Positions 52,858 to 61,994 of a stretch of 64,000 nt of DNA are shown piece after piece. The stretch lies in assembly GCF_003696365.1 (NCBI RefSeq), contig NZ_RFFM01000001.1, positions 1,069,852-1,133,851 on the forward strand, in the 5' to 3' direction. Each line of letters begins with the position of its first letter. Within the stretch, counting starts at the first letter, position 1. The notes under the pieces were generated by a model, which was not told the DNA's origin, made no database searches, and saw nothing but the letters and a program-made list of their open reading frames with translations. This stretch comes from Stutzerimonas zhaodongensis (GTDB lineage Bacteria; Pseudomonadota; Gammaproteobacteria; Pseudomonadales; Pseudomonadaceae). Both the position numbers and the translations under genes were made by a program.

Positions 52858-54780
52858 TTACTCCAATTCTTGGCGACCACGCCGGGAAACCGCTTGTGTC
52901 AGCAACCTGGCGAAGTCATCAAGGGGCATGGAGCCCAAATCAACGCCTTCACGGGTGCGCACAGCAACGGCTCGTGTCTCGACTTCCCGATCTCCGATAA
53001 CCAGAAGATAGGGAACCTTGAGCAAGGTATGCTCGCGGATTTTAAAGCCGATCTTTTCGTTTCTCAAGTCGCACTTGGCACGGAAGCCGCTTTGGTTGAG
53101 TGTTTTTTCCACTTCTGCAGCGAAATCTGCCTGCTTGTCAGTGATATTCATCACCACAGCCTGAGTAGGCGCAAGCCAAGCAGGGAACGCGCCTTCGTAG
53201 TGCTCAATCAGAATACCGATGAACCGCTCGAACGATCCGAGAATCGCGCGGTGCAGCATGACTGGATGTTGGCGATCATTGTTCTCGCTGACGTATTCGG
53301 CACCCAGACGGATTGGCAGATTGAAATCCAATTGAAGTGTGCCGCATTGCCAGACACGCCCCAGACAGTCCCTTAGGGAGAATTCTATCTTCGGCCCATA
53401 AAAAGCACCCTCGCCCGGCTGCAAATCGTATGGCAATCCTGCACTGTCCAGCGCTGCAGCGAGCGCGGCTTCAGCGCGATCCCAAAGATCATCCGAACCA
53501 ACGCGCTTTTCCGGTCTTGTCGACAATTTCAGTTCAATATTATCGAAACCGAAATCAGCATAAACTGCCTGCGTCAGCTTGATGAACGCAGCAGACTCTG
53601 ACTGCATTTGCTCTTCGGTGCAAAAGATATGCGCATCATCTTGAGTGAAGCCACGGACCCGCATGATCCCGTGCAATGCGCCTGAGGGCTCGTTGCGATG
53701 GCATGCGCCAAATTCAGCGAGACGCAACGGCAGCTCGCGATAGCTTTTAAGCCCCTGGTTATACACCTGCACATGACACGGGCAATTCATCGGCTTAATC
53801 GCGTAATCGCGACTTTCCGACTCTGTGGTGAACATGTTTTCAGCGTAGTTTGCCCAGTGCCCGGATTTTTCCCAAAGACTGCGATCCACAACCTGAGGTG
53901 TCCGGATCTCCTGGTAGCCATTCTCGCGCTGAACAACGCGCATGTACTGCTCAAGTACCTGATATAGCGTCCAGCCATTCGGATGCCAGAAGACCATCCC
54001 AGGAGCTTCTTCCTGAGTATGGAACAGGTCGAGACGCTTGCCGATCTTACGATGGTCGCGCTTCTCCGCCTCTTCGATTCGCTGAATATAGGCCGCGAGC
54101 TGCTTCTTGTCCGCCCAAGCAGTGCCGTAGACGCGCTGCAGCTGTTCGTTCTTGGCATCGCCACGCCAGTAGGCACCAGACAGCTTGGTCAGCTTGAAGG
54201 ACTTGAGAAACCGGGTGTTGGGCACATGTGGCCCTCGGCACATATCGACGTATTCTTCGTGGTAATACAGCCCCATCGCCTGCTCGTCAGGCATGTCATC
54301 AACCAGCCGCAGCTTGTAATCCTCGCCGCGCGACCGGAACACTTCGATAACCTCAGCGCGCGGCGTAACCTTCTTGACCACGTCGTATTCAGTGTCTATC
54401 AGCTGCTTCATTCGTTGTTCGATAGCAGCCATATCATCAGGGGTAAACGGACGTTCAAAGGCGATATCGTAATAGAAGCCTTCGGCGATGACTGGGCCGA
54501 TAACCATTTTCGCGGATGGATAGAGCTGTTTGACGGCGTGCCCCACCAGATGCGCGCAAGAGTGACGGATAATTTCCAGCCCTTCTTCATCCTTTGGCGT
54601 GATGATCTGCAAGCTAGCGTCGCTCTCGATCACATCACACGCATCGACCAGGCGTCCGTTGACCTTACCTGCAAGGGTCGCCTTCGCAAGACCTGCACCA
54701 ATGGACTGCGCCACGTCGGCTACGGATACCGGGTGATCGAATGAACGCTGACTACCGTCGGGAAGAGTAATGGTGGGCAT
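52858..54780 (-). CDS. thrS: Threonyl-tRNA synthetase
   Basis: 640 aa from the ATG at 54780, preceded by GGAGG at 4 nt; the longer open frame runs back into the tRNA-Val gene and is not used. An N-terminal TGS domain ([11 protein letters not shown]) is followed by the editing domain ([11 protein letters not shown], with Cys in the later DMCRGPHVP). The class II core has zinc ligands in [10 protein letters not shown] and in [32 protein letters not shown] motif 2. The C-terminal anticodon domain ends with [10 protein letters not shown]. First gene of the translation cluster. Confidence 0.98.
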   Translation of the reverse strand: MPTITLPDGSQRSFDHPVSVADVAQSIGAGLAKATLAGKVNGRLVDACDVIESDASLQIITPKDEEGLEIIRHSCAHLVGHAVKQLYPSAKMVIGPVIAEGFYYDIAFERPFTPDDMAAIEQRMKQLIDTEYDVVKKVTPRAEVIEVFRSRGEDYKLRLVDDMPDEQAMGLYYHEEYVDMCRGPHVPNTRFLKSFKLTKLSGAYWRGDAKNEQLQRVYGTAWADKKQLAAYIQRIEEAEKRDHRKIGKRLDLFHTQEEAPGMVFWHPNGWTLYQVLEQYMRVVQRENGYQEIRTPQVVDRSLWEKSGHWANYAENMFTTESESRDYAIKPMNCPCHVQVYNQGLKSYRELPLRLAEFGACHRNEPSGALHGIMRVRGFTQDDAHIFCTEEQMQSESAAFIKLTQAVYADFGFDNIELKLSTRPEKRVGSDDLWDRAEAALAAALDSAGLPYDLQPGEGAFYGPKIEFSLRDCLGRVWQCGTLQLDFNLPIRLGAEYVSENNDRQHPVMLHRAILGSFERFIGILIEHYEGAFPAWLAPTQAVVMNITDKQADFAAEVEKTLNQSGFRAKCDLRNEKIGFKIREHTLLKVPYLLVIGDREVETRAVAVRTREGVDLGSMPLDDFARLLTQAVSRRGRQELE

Positions 54781-54963
54781 GGCGCCTCCTCTCCTAGTGG
54801 TGACCCCTACCAAAGGCCACGTGGGTTGGGATGAGCCAGGAAAGCGACCCGCTGAAAGACCCGCCGCACAGTGGCAGGAACCCGAAGGCTGATTCAGACG
54901 AACCGAAGTCTCTGGAAAAATAAGGACGGATGCTTTCAGAAAGCAACCCGACTGACAAGTGAT

Positions 54964-54993
54964 GCATAAAAAAAGGGCCGCTAGCGCGGCCCT
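54964..54993 (-). terminator. Rho-independent terminator of tRNA-Val
   Basis: An 8-bp GC-rich stem (AGGGCCGC at 54974-54981 with 54986-54993) and a 4-nt loop, followed on the minus strand by a T-run of about nine. It starts 11 nt past the tRNA 3' end, so tRNA-Val is a single-gene unit separate from thrS. Confidence 0.9.
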
Positions 54994-55004
54994 CTTCTCG
55001 GAAT

Positions 55005-55081
55005 TGGTAGGCACAATTGGATTCGAACCAACGACCCCCACCATGTCAAGGTGGTGCTCTAACCAACTGAGCTATGTGCCT
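55005..55081 (-). tRNA. tRNA-Val(GAC)
   Basis: 77 nt with encoded CCA. Acceptor AGGCACA pairs with TGTGCCT; the D-arm has AGCTCAGTTGGTTAGAGC; the anticodon loop is TTGACAT giving GAC; the T-arm has GGTTCGAATCC. It reads GUC and GUU. Confidence 0.97.
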
Positions 55082-55094
55082 CCGATGGACGCGC

Positions 55095-55122
55095 ATTGTA
55101 GAGACCCCAATGAAGGAGTCAA
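55095..55122 (-). promoter_or_regulatory. Sigma-70 promoter of tRNA-Val
   Basis: On the minus strand TTGACT (55122-55117), a 16-nt spacer, then TACAAT (55100-55095), 13 nt before the mature tRNA 5' end. A GC-rich stretch between promoter and tRNA (CGCGTCC) fits a stringent discriminator. Confidence 0.82.
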
Positions 55123-55248
55123 GCAGTTTTAACCTAACGTACTGATATTTTTAATTTTTGACATGGAAGCGAGTTCCTGGGCCCTATGGTATAGGTGTGC
55201 CAGCCGAGATAGCATCGGCGTCAATTATTCGAAACAGGCCTTTGCCTT

Positions 55249-56532
55249 ATGTCGCACACCCCTTACCCCTCCTCCTTCTATGCTGCGACCGCAAACGCCG
55301 CACCGCTTCGCCACGCATTAAGCAGTAACGTCGAAACTGATGTCTGTGTGATTGGCGCGGGCTACACCGGCTTATCAACAGCATTGTTTCTACTTGAGCA
55401 CGGCTTCCGAGTTGTGGTGCTCGAAGCCGCCAAGGTTGGCTTTGGTGCCTCTGGACGCAACGGTGGGCAGATCGTTAATAGTTACAGCCGCGACCTTGAT
55501 ACGGTCGAGCGCAGCGCTGGAAGCGACGCGGCAAGATTGATTGGCGCCATGGCGTTCGAGGGCGGGCAGATCATCCGCGAACGCGTTAAACAGTACGACA
55601 TCAACTGCGACCTGAAGAATGGTGGCGTTTTTGCTGCAATGAATTCCAAGCAGATGCGGCACTTGGAAGCTCAGAAAATATTGTGGGAGCGTTACGGTTA
55701 TAGACAGCTACAAATGCTCGATCAAAGCGATATCAGAGATGTGGTCGCCTGCGAACGCTACATAGGCGGAATGCTCGATCAAGGCGGTGGGCATATCCAT
55801 CCACTCAATCTGGCCCTAGGCGAAGCCGCTGCAGTCGAATCGTTAGGCGGCATCATCTATGAACAGAGCCCCGCCATCAGGATTGATCGGGGGGCCAATC
55901 CGCGGGTTCATACAAAGCATGGTGAAGTAAGGGCGAAATTTGTAGTCGTTGCCGGGAATGCTTACCTGGGAAACCTCGTTCCAGAGCTTGCCGCTAAATC
56001 CATGCCTTGCGGCACGCAGGTCGTGGCGACCGAACCCCTTACCGCCGAACTTGCAGCGGCCTTGCTGCCTCAGGATTATTGCGTCGAAGACTGTAACTAC
56101 TTGCTCGACTATTTCCGTCTGTCAGCGGACAAACGCCTGATATATGGTGGTGGAGTCGTATACGGCGCGAGGGATCCAGCAGATATCGAGTCGATCATCC
56201 GCCCAAAGATGCTGAAGACGTTTCCCCAACTGTGCGATATCAAAATAGACTTTGCCTGGACCGGCAACTTCTTGATGACATTGTCTCGCTTGCCACAAGT
56301 TGGGCGTCTAGACGGCAACCTTTATTACTCACAGGGTTGCAGTGGACATGGTGTCACCTATACCCACATCGCAGGGAAAGTCATCGCCGAGGCATTGCGA
56401 GGGCAAGCTGAGCGTTTCGACGCATTCGCCGGCTTGCCGCATTACCCGTTTCCCGGTGGGCAAAGGTTTAGCGCTCCGCTGAGCGCCCTTGGAGCGCTGT
56501 ACTATAGTTTGCGTGATCGGATTGGCTTCTGA
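55249..56532 (+). CDS. FAD-dependent amine oxidase (PuuB/OrdL family)
   Basis: 427 aa. DAO-type flavoprotein with the FAD motif CVIGAGYTGLSTALFL at residues 33-48, then GFGASGRNGGQIVNSYSRDL, which is the hallmark of gamma-glutamylputrescine oxidases and relatives. The C-terminal part has LPQVGRLDGNLYYSQGCSGHGVTY. In P. aeruginosa several PauB paralogs oxidise gamma-glutamylated polyamines, and one (PA2776) lies next to the same C39-like/PA2779-like pair. No glutamate-polyamine ligase gene is nearby, so the exact substrate is open. It converges on the peptidase gene with 4 nt between stops. Confidence 0.9.
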   Translation: MSHTPYPSSFYAATANAAPLRHALSSNVETDVCVIGAGYTGLSTALFLLEHGFRVVVLEAAKVGFGASGRNGGQIVNSYSRDLDTVERSAGSDAARLIGAMAFEGGQIIRERVKQYDINCDLKNGGVFAAMNSKQMRHLEAQKILWERYGYRQLQMLDQSDIRDVVACERYIGGMLDQGGGHIHPLNLALGEAAAVESLGGIIYEQSPAIRIDRGANPRVHTKHGEVRAKFVVVAGNAYLGNLVPELAAKSMPCGTQVVATEPLTAELAAALLPQDYCVEDCNYLLDYFRLSADKRLIYGGGVVYGARDPADIESIIRPKMLKTFPQLCDIKIDFAWTGNFLMTLSRLPQVGRLDGNLYYSQGCSGHGVTYTHIAGKVIAEALRGQAERFDAFAGLPHYPFPGGQRFSAPLSALGALYYSLRDRIGF

Positions 56533-56536
56533 CGGA

Positions 56537-57484
56537 TTACTGGGCACCGCAGATCGGCAACCTCTCGCAAACCGCACCGTTGCCGGCCTCTGTGGTGAGG
56601 GTCTGTTTGAATCGGTCGTCGTCTGGTTCTAACTTGACTGCGCAAGCACGCGCCTGTGACGCGTGCCTTGCACATCCCTTTTCAGATAAGACTTGCGAAA
56701 GATTGAACCACCCAGGTGCGAACGACGAATCATGCTGGACGCTCTTCCTCAGCGCTCGCTCCGCTGCCCGCTTGTCGCCGTATGAGTAGTTGGCATTGCC
56801 TAGCGCAAACCAAGACAGACCTGTCGACCAACGTTCAGTTGCCGTCTCATATGCCTGCAACGCAGCCTCTTGTCGACCTGTCTGCTCCAGGTCGCTGGCA
56901 GCCTTAAGCCATATGGTTTCCCTAGCGGTACCAGGAAGTTTGCCTGGCTCGGTCGTAACTACAGCCCAGCGTTTACCTTTAGCCCAACTTCGCTCGAACT
57001 GGCGGAAGCTGCCAGTCCAGCGCCGAGTTGTGCCCGAGCGAAGCACGAGGGTCTGGGAATTCAAGTCATAGCCCACGACGACCGCGAAATGCCATTGAGG
57101 CCATCGATCAAACGCCAGGTTTTGAAGCACCAGGACCGGATTCCCAGCCGCAACCTCGGCCAGGATCGCCTCAAGGCGGGGTTCCAACGGATAGACAAGC
57201 AGGTCATGAGCCCTTGCAGCAGCGATCATTTCTACCTGTAGGCTACCTTTGCGCCCAGGCAGATAAACTCGATCAACCAACTGCTCAGGGGACGTGCCTA
57301 TTCCGCGTTGCGTGAGCATTGTTGCCAACGCTGCGGGGCCACATTGATATTCAGCCTGCGGAAAGAAAGGGACTTCAGTAAGTTCAGCCTGCTCCGGTAT
57401 GCCCAAGGTCCCAATCGGTACGATTGGGACCCGCGCACATGCCCCGAGCAGCGCTATCGCCAAGAGCAGAACCAGTCGCGGCAT
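56537..57484 (-). CDS. Lipoprotein C39-like cysteine peptidase with TPR repeats (PA2778-like)
   Basis: 315 aa. A lipobox (ALLGAC, Cys16) anchors it in an envelope membrane. Residues about 35-175 form a C39-like peptidase domain: VPFFPQAEYQCGPAAL with Cys48 as nucleophile and Gln43 or Gln47 for the oxyanion hole, the His at 132 in QWHFAVVVGYD, and Asp140 or Asn142 as third residue. Residues about 190-290 look like tetratricopeptide repeats (LEQTGRQEAALQAYETAT, WFALGNANYSYGDKRAAERAL, GWFNLSQVL). C39 peptidases usually cut after double-Gly leaders in bacteriocin exporters, but here there is no ABC transporter. Its ATG shares one base with the stop of the upstream gene. Confidence 0.85.
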   Translation of the reverse strand: MPRLVLLLAIALLGACARVPIVPIGTLGIPEQAELTEVPFFPQAEYQCGPAALATMLTQRGIGTSPEQLVDRVYLPGRKGSLQVEMIAAARAHDLLVYPLEPRLEAILAEVAAGNPVLVLQNLAFDRWPQWHFAVVVGYDLNSQTLVLRSGTTRRWTGSFRQFERSWAKGKRWAVVTTEPGKLPGTARETIWLKAASDLEQTGRQEAALQAYETATERWSTGLSWFALGNANYSYGDKRAAERALRKSVQHDSSFAPGWFNLSQVLSEKGCARHASQARACAVKLEPDDDRFKQTLTTEAGNGAVCERLPICGAQ

Positions 57485-57885
57485 CAGCGATTGATGCAGT
57501 TGACGAAGTTGAAGATGTTAGTCGCACAAAGGAGGTCGGTAATGATGAAAATCACCAGGAAGAGAACAATGATCCCTACAACACCTGCACCCGCTGGCGC
57601 CTGATCCAACTGCTGATTGAACTGTGCGAGCTCCGCCGGCGTCAGGCTATTGATACGCTGCTCCACCTGATCGCGCTCCACACCCAGCGACACCAATTTC
57701 TTCTGAACCTCGTCATCTTCTAGCATTGTCAGCAATTGCTGCCGATCGACCTGCTGCTGATGCTCGGAGATAATCTCCGGAGTACCAATCATCGTCGCCT
57801 GAGCCATAGGGATTTGTGCAAACAACATGAAATGCATCGCAGCCAGCAGGGTGGCGACGCGCTTCATCATCGATGACTTGAACAT
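57484..57885 (-). CDS. Small secreted membrane protein (PA2779-like, DUF6627 type)
   Basis: 133 aa from the ATG at 57885, which follows AGGAG at 7 nt. A signal peptide or first membrane segment covers about 8-30. The middle (about 40-95) is helical and rich in Gln, Glu and Leu, with SLTPAELAQFNQQLDQ. It ends with a Gly-led hydrophobic segment (PAGAGVVGIIVLFLVIFI) and a tail with two Cys. Directly coupled to the C39-like peptidase gene (1-nt overlap), so the two probably work together. It could be a substrate or partner of the peptidase; this is inference. Confidence 0.8.
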   Translation of the reverse strand: MFKSSMMKRVATLLAAMHFMLFAQIPMAQATMIGTPEIISEHQQQVDRQQLLTMLEDDEVQKKLVSLGVERDQVEQRINSLTPAELAQFNQQLDQAPAGAGVVGIIVLFLVIFIITDLLCATNIFNFVNCINR

Positions 57886-58055
57886 GGCGGAACTCCTAGT
57901 CTTTTTATTCGGTAGCCCACACAACCTGCGGTGGACCGTCAGACATAAGAGGACTTGTCTGTTCCGCTAGTTCCTTGGAGAAGGTTTGTTTTCCACGCTG
58001 CGCCACTGACTTCAATGACGCCTTCTATCGTAGTAATCAACTCAGGAAGCCTGAT

Positions 58056-58364
58056 ATGCAAACCATTCATTCAATAGCCCTGCTCACCTTCTGTGCCGGC
58101 GCTCTTATTGGCTGTCAGTCCCCTACATCTGACACTGGCCGAAGCCCCCAGCCGAGCTCAGGACTGTGCAATGTCGAATACGTTGAAGACCTTATCGGGA
58201 TACAAGTGAGCCCTGAGATCCAGGATCAGGCAAGAATCAAAAGCGGAGCCGCCATCGCTCGAGTCCTTCGGCCCGGCGATATCGTCACCCTGGAGTACAA
58301 CGCACAGCGCTTGACGATCTCTACCGACGAAACGCTGAGAGTCAAGCGAGTGAATTGCGGCTAA
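58056..58364 (+). CDS. Lipoprotein with I78-family peptidase inhibitor domain
   Basis: 102 aa from the ATG at 58056, which follows AGGAAG; the earlier frame to 57975 is not leader-like. A lipobox (GALIGC, Cys20) indicates a lipoprotein. The rest is an I78 inhibitor-type domain: CNVEYVEDLIGIQVSPEIQDQA, then VLRPGDIVTLEYNAQRLTI and the final Cys, which can pair with the first. I78 inhibitors act on serine proteases such as subtilisins. It is transcribed divergently from the C39-like pair. Confidence 0.85.
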   Translation: MQTIHSIALLTFCAGALIGCQSPTSDTGRSPQPSSGLCNVEYVEDLIGIQVSPEIQDQARIKSGAAIARVLRPGDIVTLEYNAQRLTISTDETLRVKRVNCG

Positions 58365-58502
58365 TCGACATCACCATCTGTCGTTTTAACTTCCCCGAGG
58401 TGCCCTCAGGCTTGAACTGCAAGCGAGACGGCGCGTACGCTGTAGCGGCAATTTGCCATGACACCACTCATGCGCAATTCCGCTGCAGCGGATACACGAC
58501 CG

Positions 58503-58946
58503 ATGAGCGACTTTAAAATGCAGTATCAACAAGCACGCAGACTGGCGGTATTTGGAGTCGCCGTATTGGTAATCGGATTCATGGCGTTGAAGGACACTCC
58601 GAACACCCAGCTTTACCAAGGATCCGACAAGCTCTACCACTGGGCCGGCTTCACCGTGCTGGCCCACTTGGCCTATCTGGCCTTCCCAAAAGCGAAACTC
58701 GGATCACTGTTCGTCTGGATAATCGTTGGCGCAGCTTCAATCGAGCTCCTCCAAGCGCTCACCCCTTCCCGCAGTCCGTCATTGGCCGACATGACAGTCA
58801 ACATTGTCGGCATCATGACCGGGCTTGGCGCTACTCAACTGACCCGGCAGGCTGACCGGCGTTCGTCAGAGAGCAGGCGCTCACGCGGCATCAAGCGACG
58901 GAGCGGCACCAGATCTAACGAGATTGCAAAAGTGCAACACCCCTGA
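58503..58946 (+). CDS. VanZ-like membrane protein
   Basis: About 147 aa. The start is uncertain: ATGs at 58458, 58503 and 58518 are in frame and none has a good ribosome site; 58503 is chosen because it gives a compact N-terminus. Three to four membrane helices (about 12-30, 45-65, 72-90, 98-115) carry the VanZ-like pattern SDKLYHWAGFTVLAHLAYL and SRSPSLADMTVNIVGIMTG. The tail is basic. Most such chromosomal proteins are unrelated to antibiotic resistance; the role is unknown. Confidence 0.8.
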   Translation: MSDFKMQYQQARRLAVFGVAVLVIGFMALKDTPNTQLYQGSDKLYHWAGFTVLAHLAYLAFPKAKLGSLFVWIIVGAASIELLQALTPSRSPSLADMTVNIVGIMTGLGATQLTRQADRRSSESRRSRGIKRRSGTRSNEIAKVQHP

Positions 58947-58995
58947 CCCTGAGTCAGAGGCCACAACACAGTGGCAGGGATGTCAGATGTCAGCA

Positions 58996-60027
58996 TTACT
59001 GCGCAACGGTTCGGCGGGTTCGCAAGGCCGTCGCAGAAATTGATTTTGGCGGCGTGAACAGGAATGACAGGTCGTATCGTTTGACGATGAGCTGCGCTAC
59101 TAGCGGAGCAGCCAATCCGACGATCGTTCCAGCGATCAGGTGGACCGGGATTGAATCGACACCCATGAAACTGCTCAAGATGACCCGTATTCCGCTGCCC
59201 GCTAGGATATGCATCAAATAGATAGTCATCGAAGAAGCGCCGATGAACAGCAACCACTCGATGCGAACGTTGCCCAGCCACATCGATAACGTGACCATGA
59301 AGAGTATCGAGATGGTCGCCAGCGTTAAAACCGGAAGCCCGCCAACCTCCCAGTTCAGGCCAAACGTGATGTGAAACAGGTACTGACCGACGATGAACAG
59401 CGCACCGAAAATAACTGTCAATGAAGCATAGCGGGCCAGGAAATACGCCTTGATCTCATTGAACCAGACGCCCAACGCAAAGAACACGGCATTACCGAAA
59501 ATGAAGTTTCCAATCCGGCCCATATCGACGTTTTGCTTCAAGACATAGAACGCACCGAAGCCTAAAAGTATCGGCAGAAAATAGCGGCGGTCGGCCTTGG
59601 CGTAAACGAAGGAACATACGACAAAGACCAGGAATAGCGCGTACAAAAACCAGAACTGAGCACGCGGAGACCAGAGCAGTGAGAACACCTGCCCCAAGGT
59701 GACCTCTCCGTTCGTATAGTTTGAAAGCACAACCTCAACCAAACCTTGCAACAGTGACCACACTATAAAAGGGTAGACGATCGTATCGACCTTGTTGACG
59801 ATAAGCCCCGTCTTGCCACGCTTGATCAGAGAGTCGTAGAAAAACAAACCCGAGAGAAAGAAGAACAGAGGCATGTGGAAGCTATAGATGATGCTGTCGA
59901 CCAGAAGATAACTATCCTCGTCCATGGGCAGGCCAGCATTGAAGACTCCACGTGCGACATGCCCGTACACGACCAGAATGATCCCAATGGCCTTGGCATA
60001 GTCGACCCAGGCATTTCTCTCCTGCAT
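58996..60027 (-). CDS. Acyltransferase-3 family membrane protein (O-acetyltransferase-like)
   Basis: 343 aa from the ATG at 60027, which follows GGAG at 7 nt; the open frame extends 133 codons upstream but without family similarity. The start WVDYAKAIGIILVVYGHVARG holds the conserved His/Arg region of acyltransferase-3 enzymes, followed by about nine more membrane helices. It resembles fucose 4-O-acetylase-like enzymes that modify polysaccharides. Base composition looks lower in GC than neighbours and no sugar-biosynthesis genes are nearby, so it may have been acquired alone. The substrate is unknown. Confidence 0.83.
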   Translation of the reverse strand: MQERNAWVDYAKAIGIILVVYGHVARGVFNAGLPMDEDSYLLVDSIIYSFHMPLFFFLSGLFFYDSLIKRGKTGLIVNKVDTIVYPFIVWSLLQGLVEVVLSNYTNGEVTLGQVFSLLWSPRAQFWFLYALFLVFVVCSFVYAKADRRYFLPILLGFGAFYVLKQNVDMGRIGNFIFGNAVFFALGVWFNEIKAYFLARYASLTVIFGALFIVGQYLFHITFGLNWEVGGLPVLTLATISILFMVTLSMWLGNVRIEWLLFIGASSMTIYLMHILAGSGIRVILSSFMGVDSIPVHLIAGTIVGLAAPLVAQLIVKRYDLSFLFTPPKSISATALRTRRTVAQ

Positions 60028-60178
60028 CACATTTCTCCTTGTATGGTAACCGGACGCGTTGAGCATTGCGCTCAGCGGACCGGTGAAATAGACCGTGAGA
60101 AATGCAATCAGTTTATTATGGCCTTCAATTCTCCGACGTAGTGCATAGTCATACTCATCAGGTAATACGTGATGCAGC

Positions 60179-61393
60179 TCAACCAAGCAGTTCTGCGAAC
60201 GGAATAAAGCGCACAAGCTCCCCCTCCTCCAGACAGGCGTGTTCCGGTATCTCCACCAGACCGTCAGCCCAGGCAGCGCTACGCAGAATCGAAGAACTCT
60301 GGTTGTAATACAAAACAGCCCGACCGCCCTCAAGGCGGGCCCTGAGATATTCACGGCGAGAACCGGCCCGGGACCAACTGAAGCCTGCTGGAACCTCACA
60401 GCATAACGGCTCAACCGCCGCGACACCCATGCGCCGCAACAGGTATGCGCGAGCCAGTAGCCCGAATGTCACCAGCGTTGACGCTGGGTTCCCTGGCAGC
60501 CCAATCACAGCGATTCCACGGTAGCTGCCACAAGTTAGTGGCTTGCCCGGCTTGATCGCGAGCTTCCAGAATGTGAGATCGCCGTCCTCACGTAACACCT
60601 GGCCAAGAAAATCGGCTTCACCAACCGAAACCCCTCCAGTGGAGAGGATCAGATCAGCATGACCAAGCCCCATCAAACAGGCTCGGACCTGTGTCAAATC
60701 ATCAGGCACGATACCGGCATCGATAACCTCGCACCCCAAACGCTCCAGCCAGTGGCTCAGCAATACCCGGTTGCTGTTGAAGATTTGCCCTGGGTTGAGC
60801 GCTTGACCCGGATCGACCAGCTCGTCACCGGTCGACAGTAGAGCGACCTTGATCTTTCGGACTACCTTCAAGTGAGGCAACCCCAGCGACGCGGCAAGCC
60901 CCAGCTCAATCGGTCCAAGGCGAACACCAGCTGCCAGCACTTCATCACCTGTTTGAGCCTCGCCGCCCCGAGGACGTACATGCTGGCCCTCTCTCACAGG
61001 CTCAAGAAACCGTACGCGACCATCGGCCAGGATCTCAACATGCTCCTGCATTTCAACGCTATCTGCGTTTTCCGGCATTGGCGCGCCGGTAAATATCCTC
61101 GCGCAAGTCCCAGATTCGAGAGGCGCCGGCTCAGCGCCGGCAAAAATCTTCTGGCTGACCTTCAACGGCTCCCCGCGAAGATCCTCATGGCGGAGGGCAT
61201 ATCCGTCCATGGCACTGTTCGGCCAAGGCGGCAGGTCTAGAGTCGCGACTAGAGGCTCCGCCAGCACGCGCGCCCCCGCCTTGTCGAGCGGAACACTTTC
61301 CACATCATGAATCAGTGCGCCCTCAGCCATCTTCAACAGCGCTTCGAGAGCCTGCTCGACTGGCATCAAAGCCGAAGGAATTCCGCCCGTCAT
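60179..61393 (-). CDS. moeA: Molybdopterin molybdenumtransferase MoeA
   Basis: Inserts molybdate into adenylylated molybdopterin. 404 aa from the ATG at 61393, which overlaps the moaB stop by 4 nt (ATGA). Motifs: PPWPNSAMDGYA near 55, the domain III sequence LLSTGDELVDPGQ, LILSTGGVSVGEADF and the C-terminal GLPGNPAS. This is one of usually two moeA copies in pseudomonads; the neighbours moaB and mobA match the PA3028-PA3030 set. Confidence 0.95.
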   Translation of the reverse strand: MTGGIPSALMPVEQALEALLKMAEGALIHDVESVPLDKAGARVLAEPLVATLDLPPWPNSAMDGYALRHEDLRGEPLKVSQKIFAGAEPAPLESGTCARIFTGAPMPENADSVEMQEHVEILADGRVRFLEPVREGQHVRPRGGEAQTGDEVLAAGVRLGPIELGLAASLGLPHLKVVRKIKVALLSTGDELVDPGQALNPGQIFNSNRVLLSHWLERLGCEVIDAGIVPDDLTQVRACLMGLGHADLILSTGGVSVGEADFLGQVLREDGDLTFWKLAIKPGKPLTCGSYRGIAVIGLPGNPASTLVTFGLLARAYLLRRMGVAAVEPLCCEVPAGFSWSRAGSRREYLRARLEGGRAVLYYNQSSSILRSAAWADGLVEIPEHACLEEGELVRFIPFAELLG

Positions 61394-61929
61394 GAGCGGG
61401 TCTCGCAAGGCTCCGCCTGCTTGAGATGAGGAACAAAGTTGCATGGCCGGTGACGCGCATCGAGCTGCTCACCGAGAATGCCATCCCAGGCGGTGCGGCA
61501 AGCATTGGTTGAACCGGGAAGGCAACAGACCAACGTCGAGTTTGCCAACCCAGCCAGGGCCCGCGATTGCACAGTAGAACTGCCGATATCAGAAACCGAA
61601 ATCTGGCGAAACAGCTCGCCAAAACCGTCCACTTGCTTATCAAGCAGACATCCGACCGCTTCTGGTGTGCTGTCGCGCGCGGTAAAGCCGGTGCCACCCG
61701 TAATCAGCACGACCTGGACGACATCCTCGGCTATCCAAGTCGCGACTTGCGCACGTATCTTGTACAGATCGTCTTTTAGCAACACTCTCGAAGCGAGCCG
61801 ATGCCCTGCCGCCAATAGACGATCGACCAACAATTGCCCTGACGTGTCGGTTTCCAGCGAACGAGTGTCGCTTACCGTCAGGACCGCGATATTCAGTGGA
61901 ACAAAGGCTTGATTAGCGAGGTGGCTCAT
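61390..61929 (-). CDS. moaB: Molybdenum cofactor biosynthesis protein B
   Basis: 179 aa. MogA/MoaB fold protein that adenylylates molybdopterin before metal insertion. Conserved segments: AVLTVSDTRSLETDTSGQ near 15, VLITGGTGFTARDSTPEA near 75 and CLPGSTNACRTAWDGIL near 135. It is co-transcribed with moeA (4-nt overlap) and divergent from mobA across a 65-nt gap. Confidence 0.95.
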   Translation of the reverse strand: MSHLANQAFVPLNIAVLTVSDTRSLETDTSGQLLVDRLLAAGHRLASRVLLKDDLYKIRAQVATWIAEDVVQVVLITGGTGFTARDSTPEAVGCLLDKQVDGFGELFRQISVSDIGSSTVQSRALAGLANSTLVCCLPGSTNACRTAWDGILGEQLDARHRPCNFVPHLKQAEPCETRS

Positions 61930-61994
61930 GAGGCTTCCCGATTGGTGGAATCAATGGCGAGGTGTTATATCACAGGCTTTTGGCGGAGCACTTG

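Noticed and set aside
54781..55044. N-terminal extension of thrS
   Set aside because: It would run through the terminator and 3' part of tRNA-Val. The start at 54780 has a strong ribosome site and gives the normal protein.
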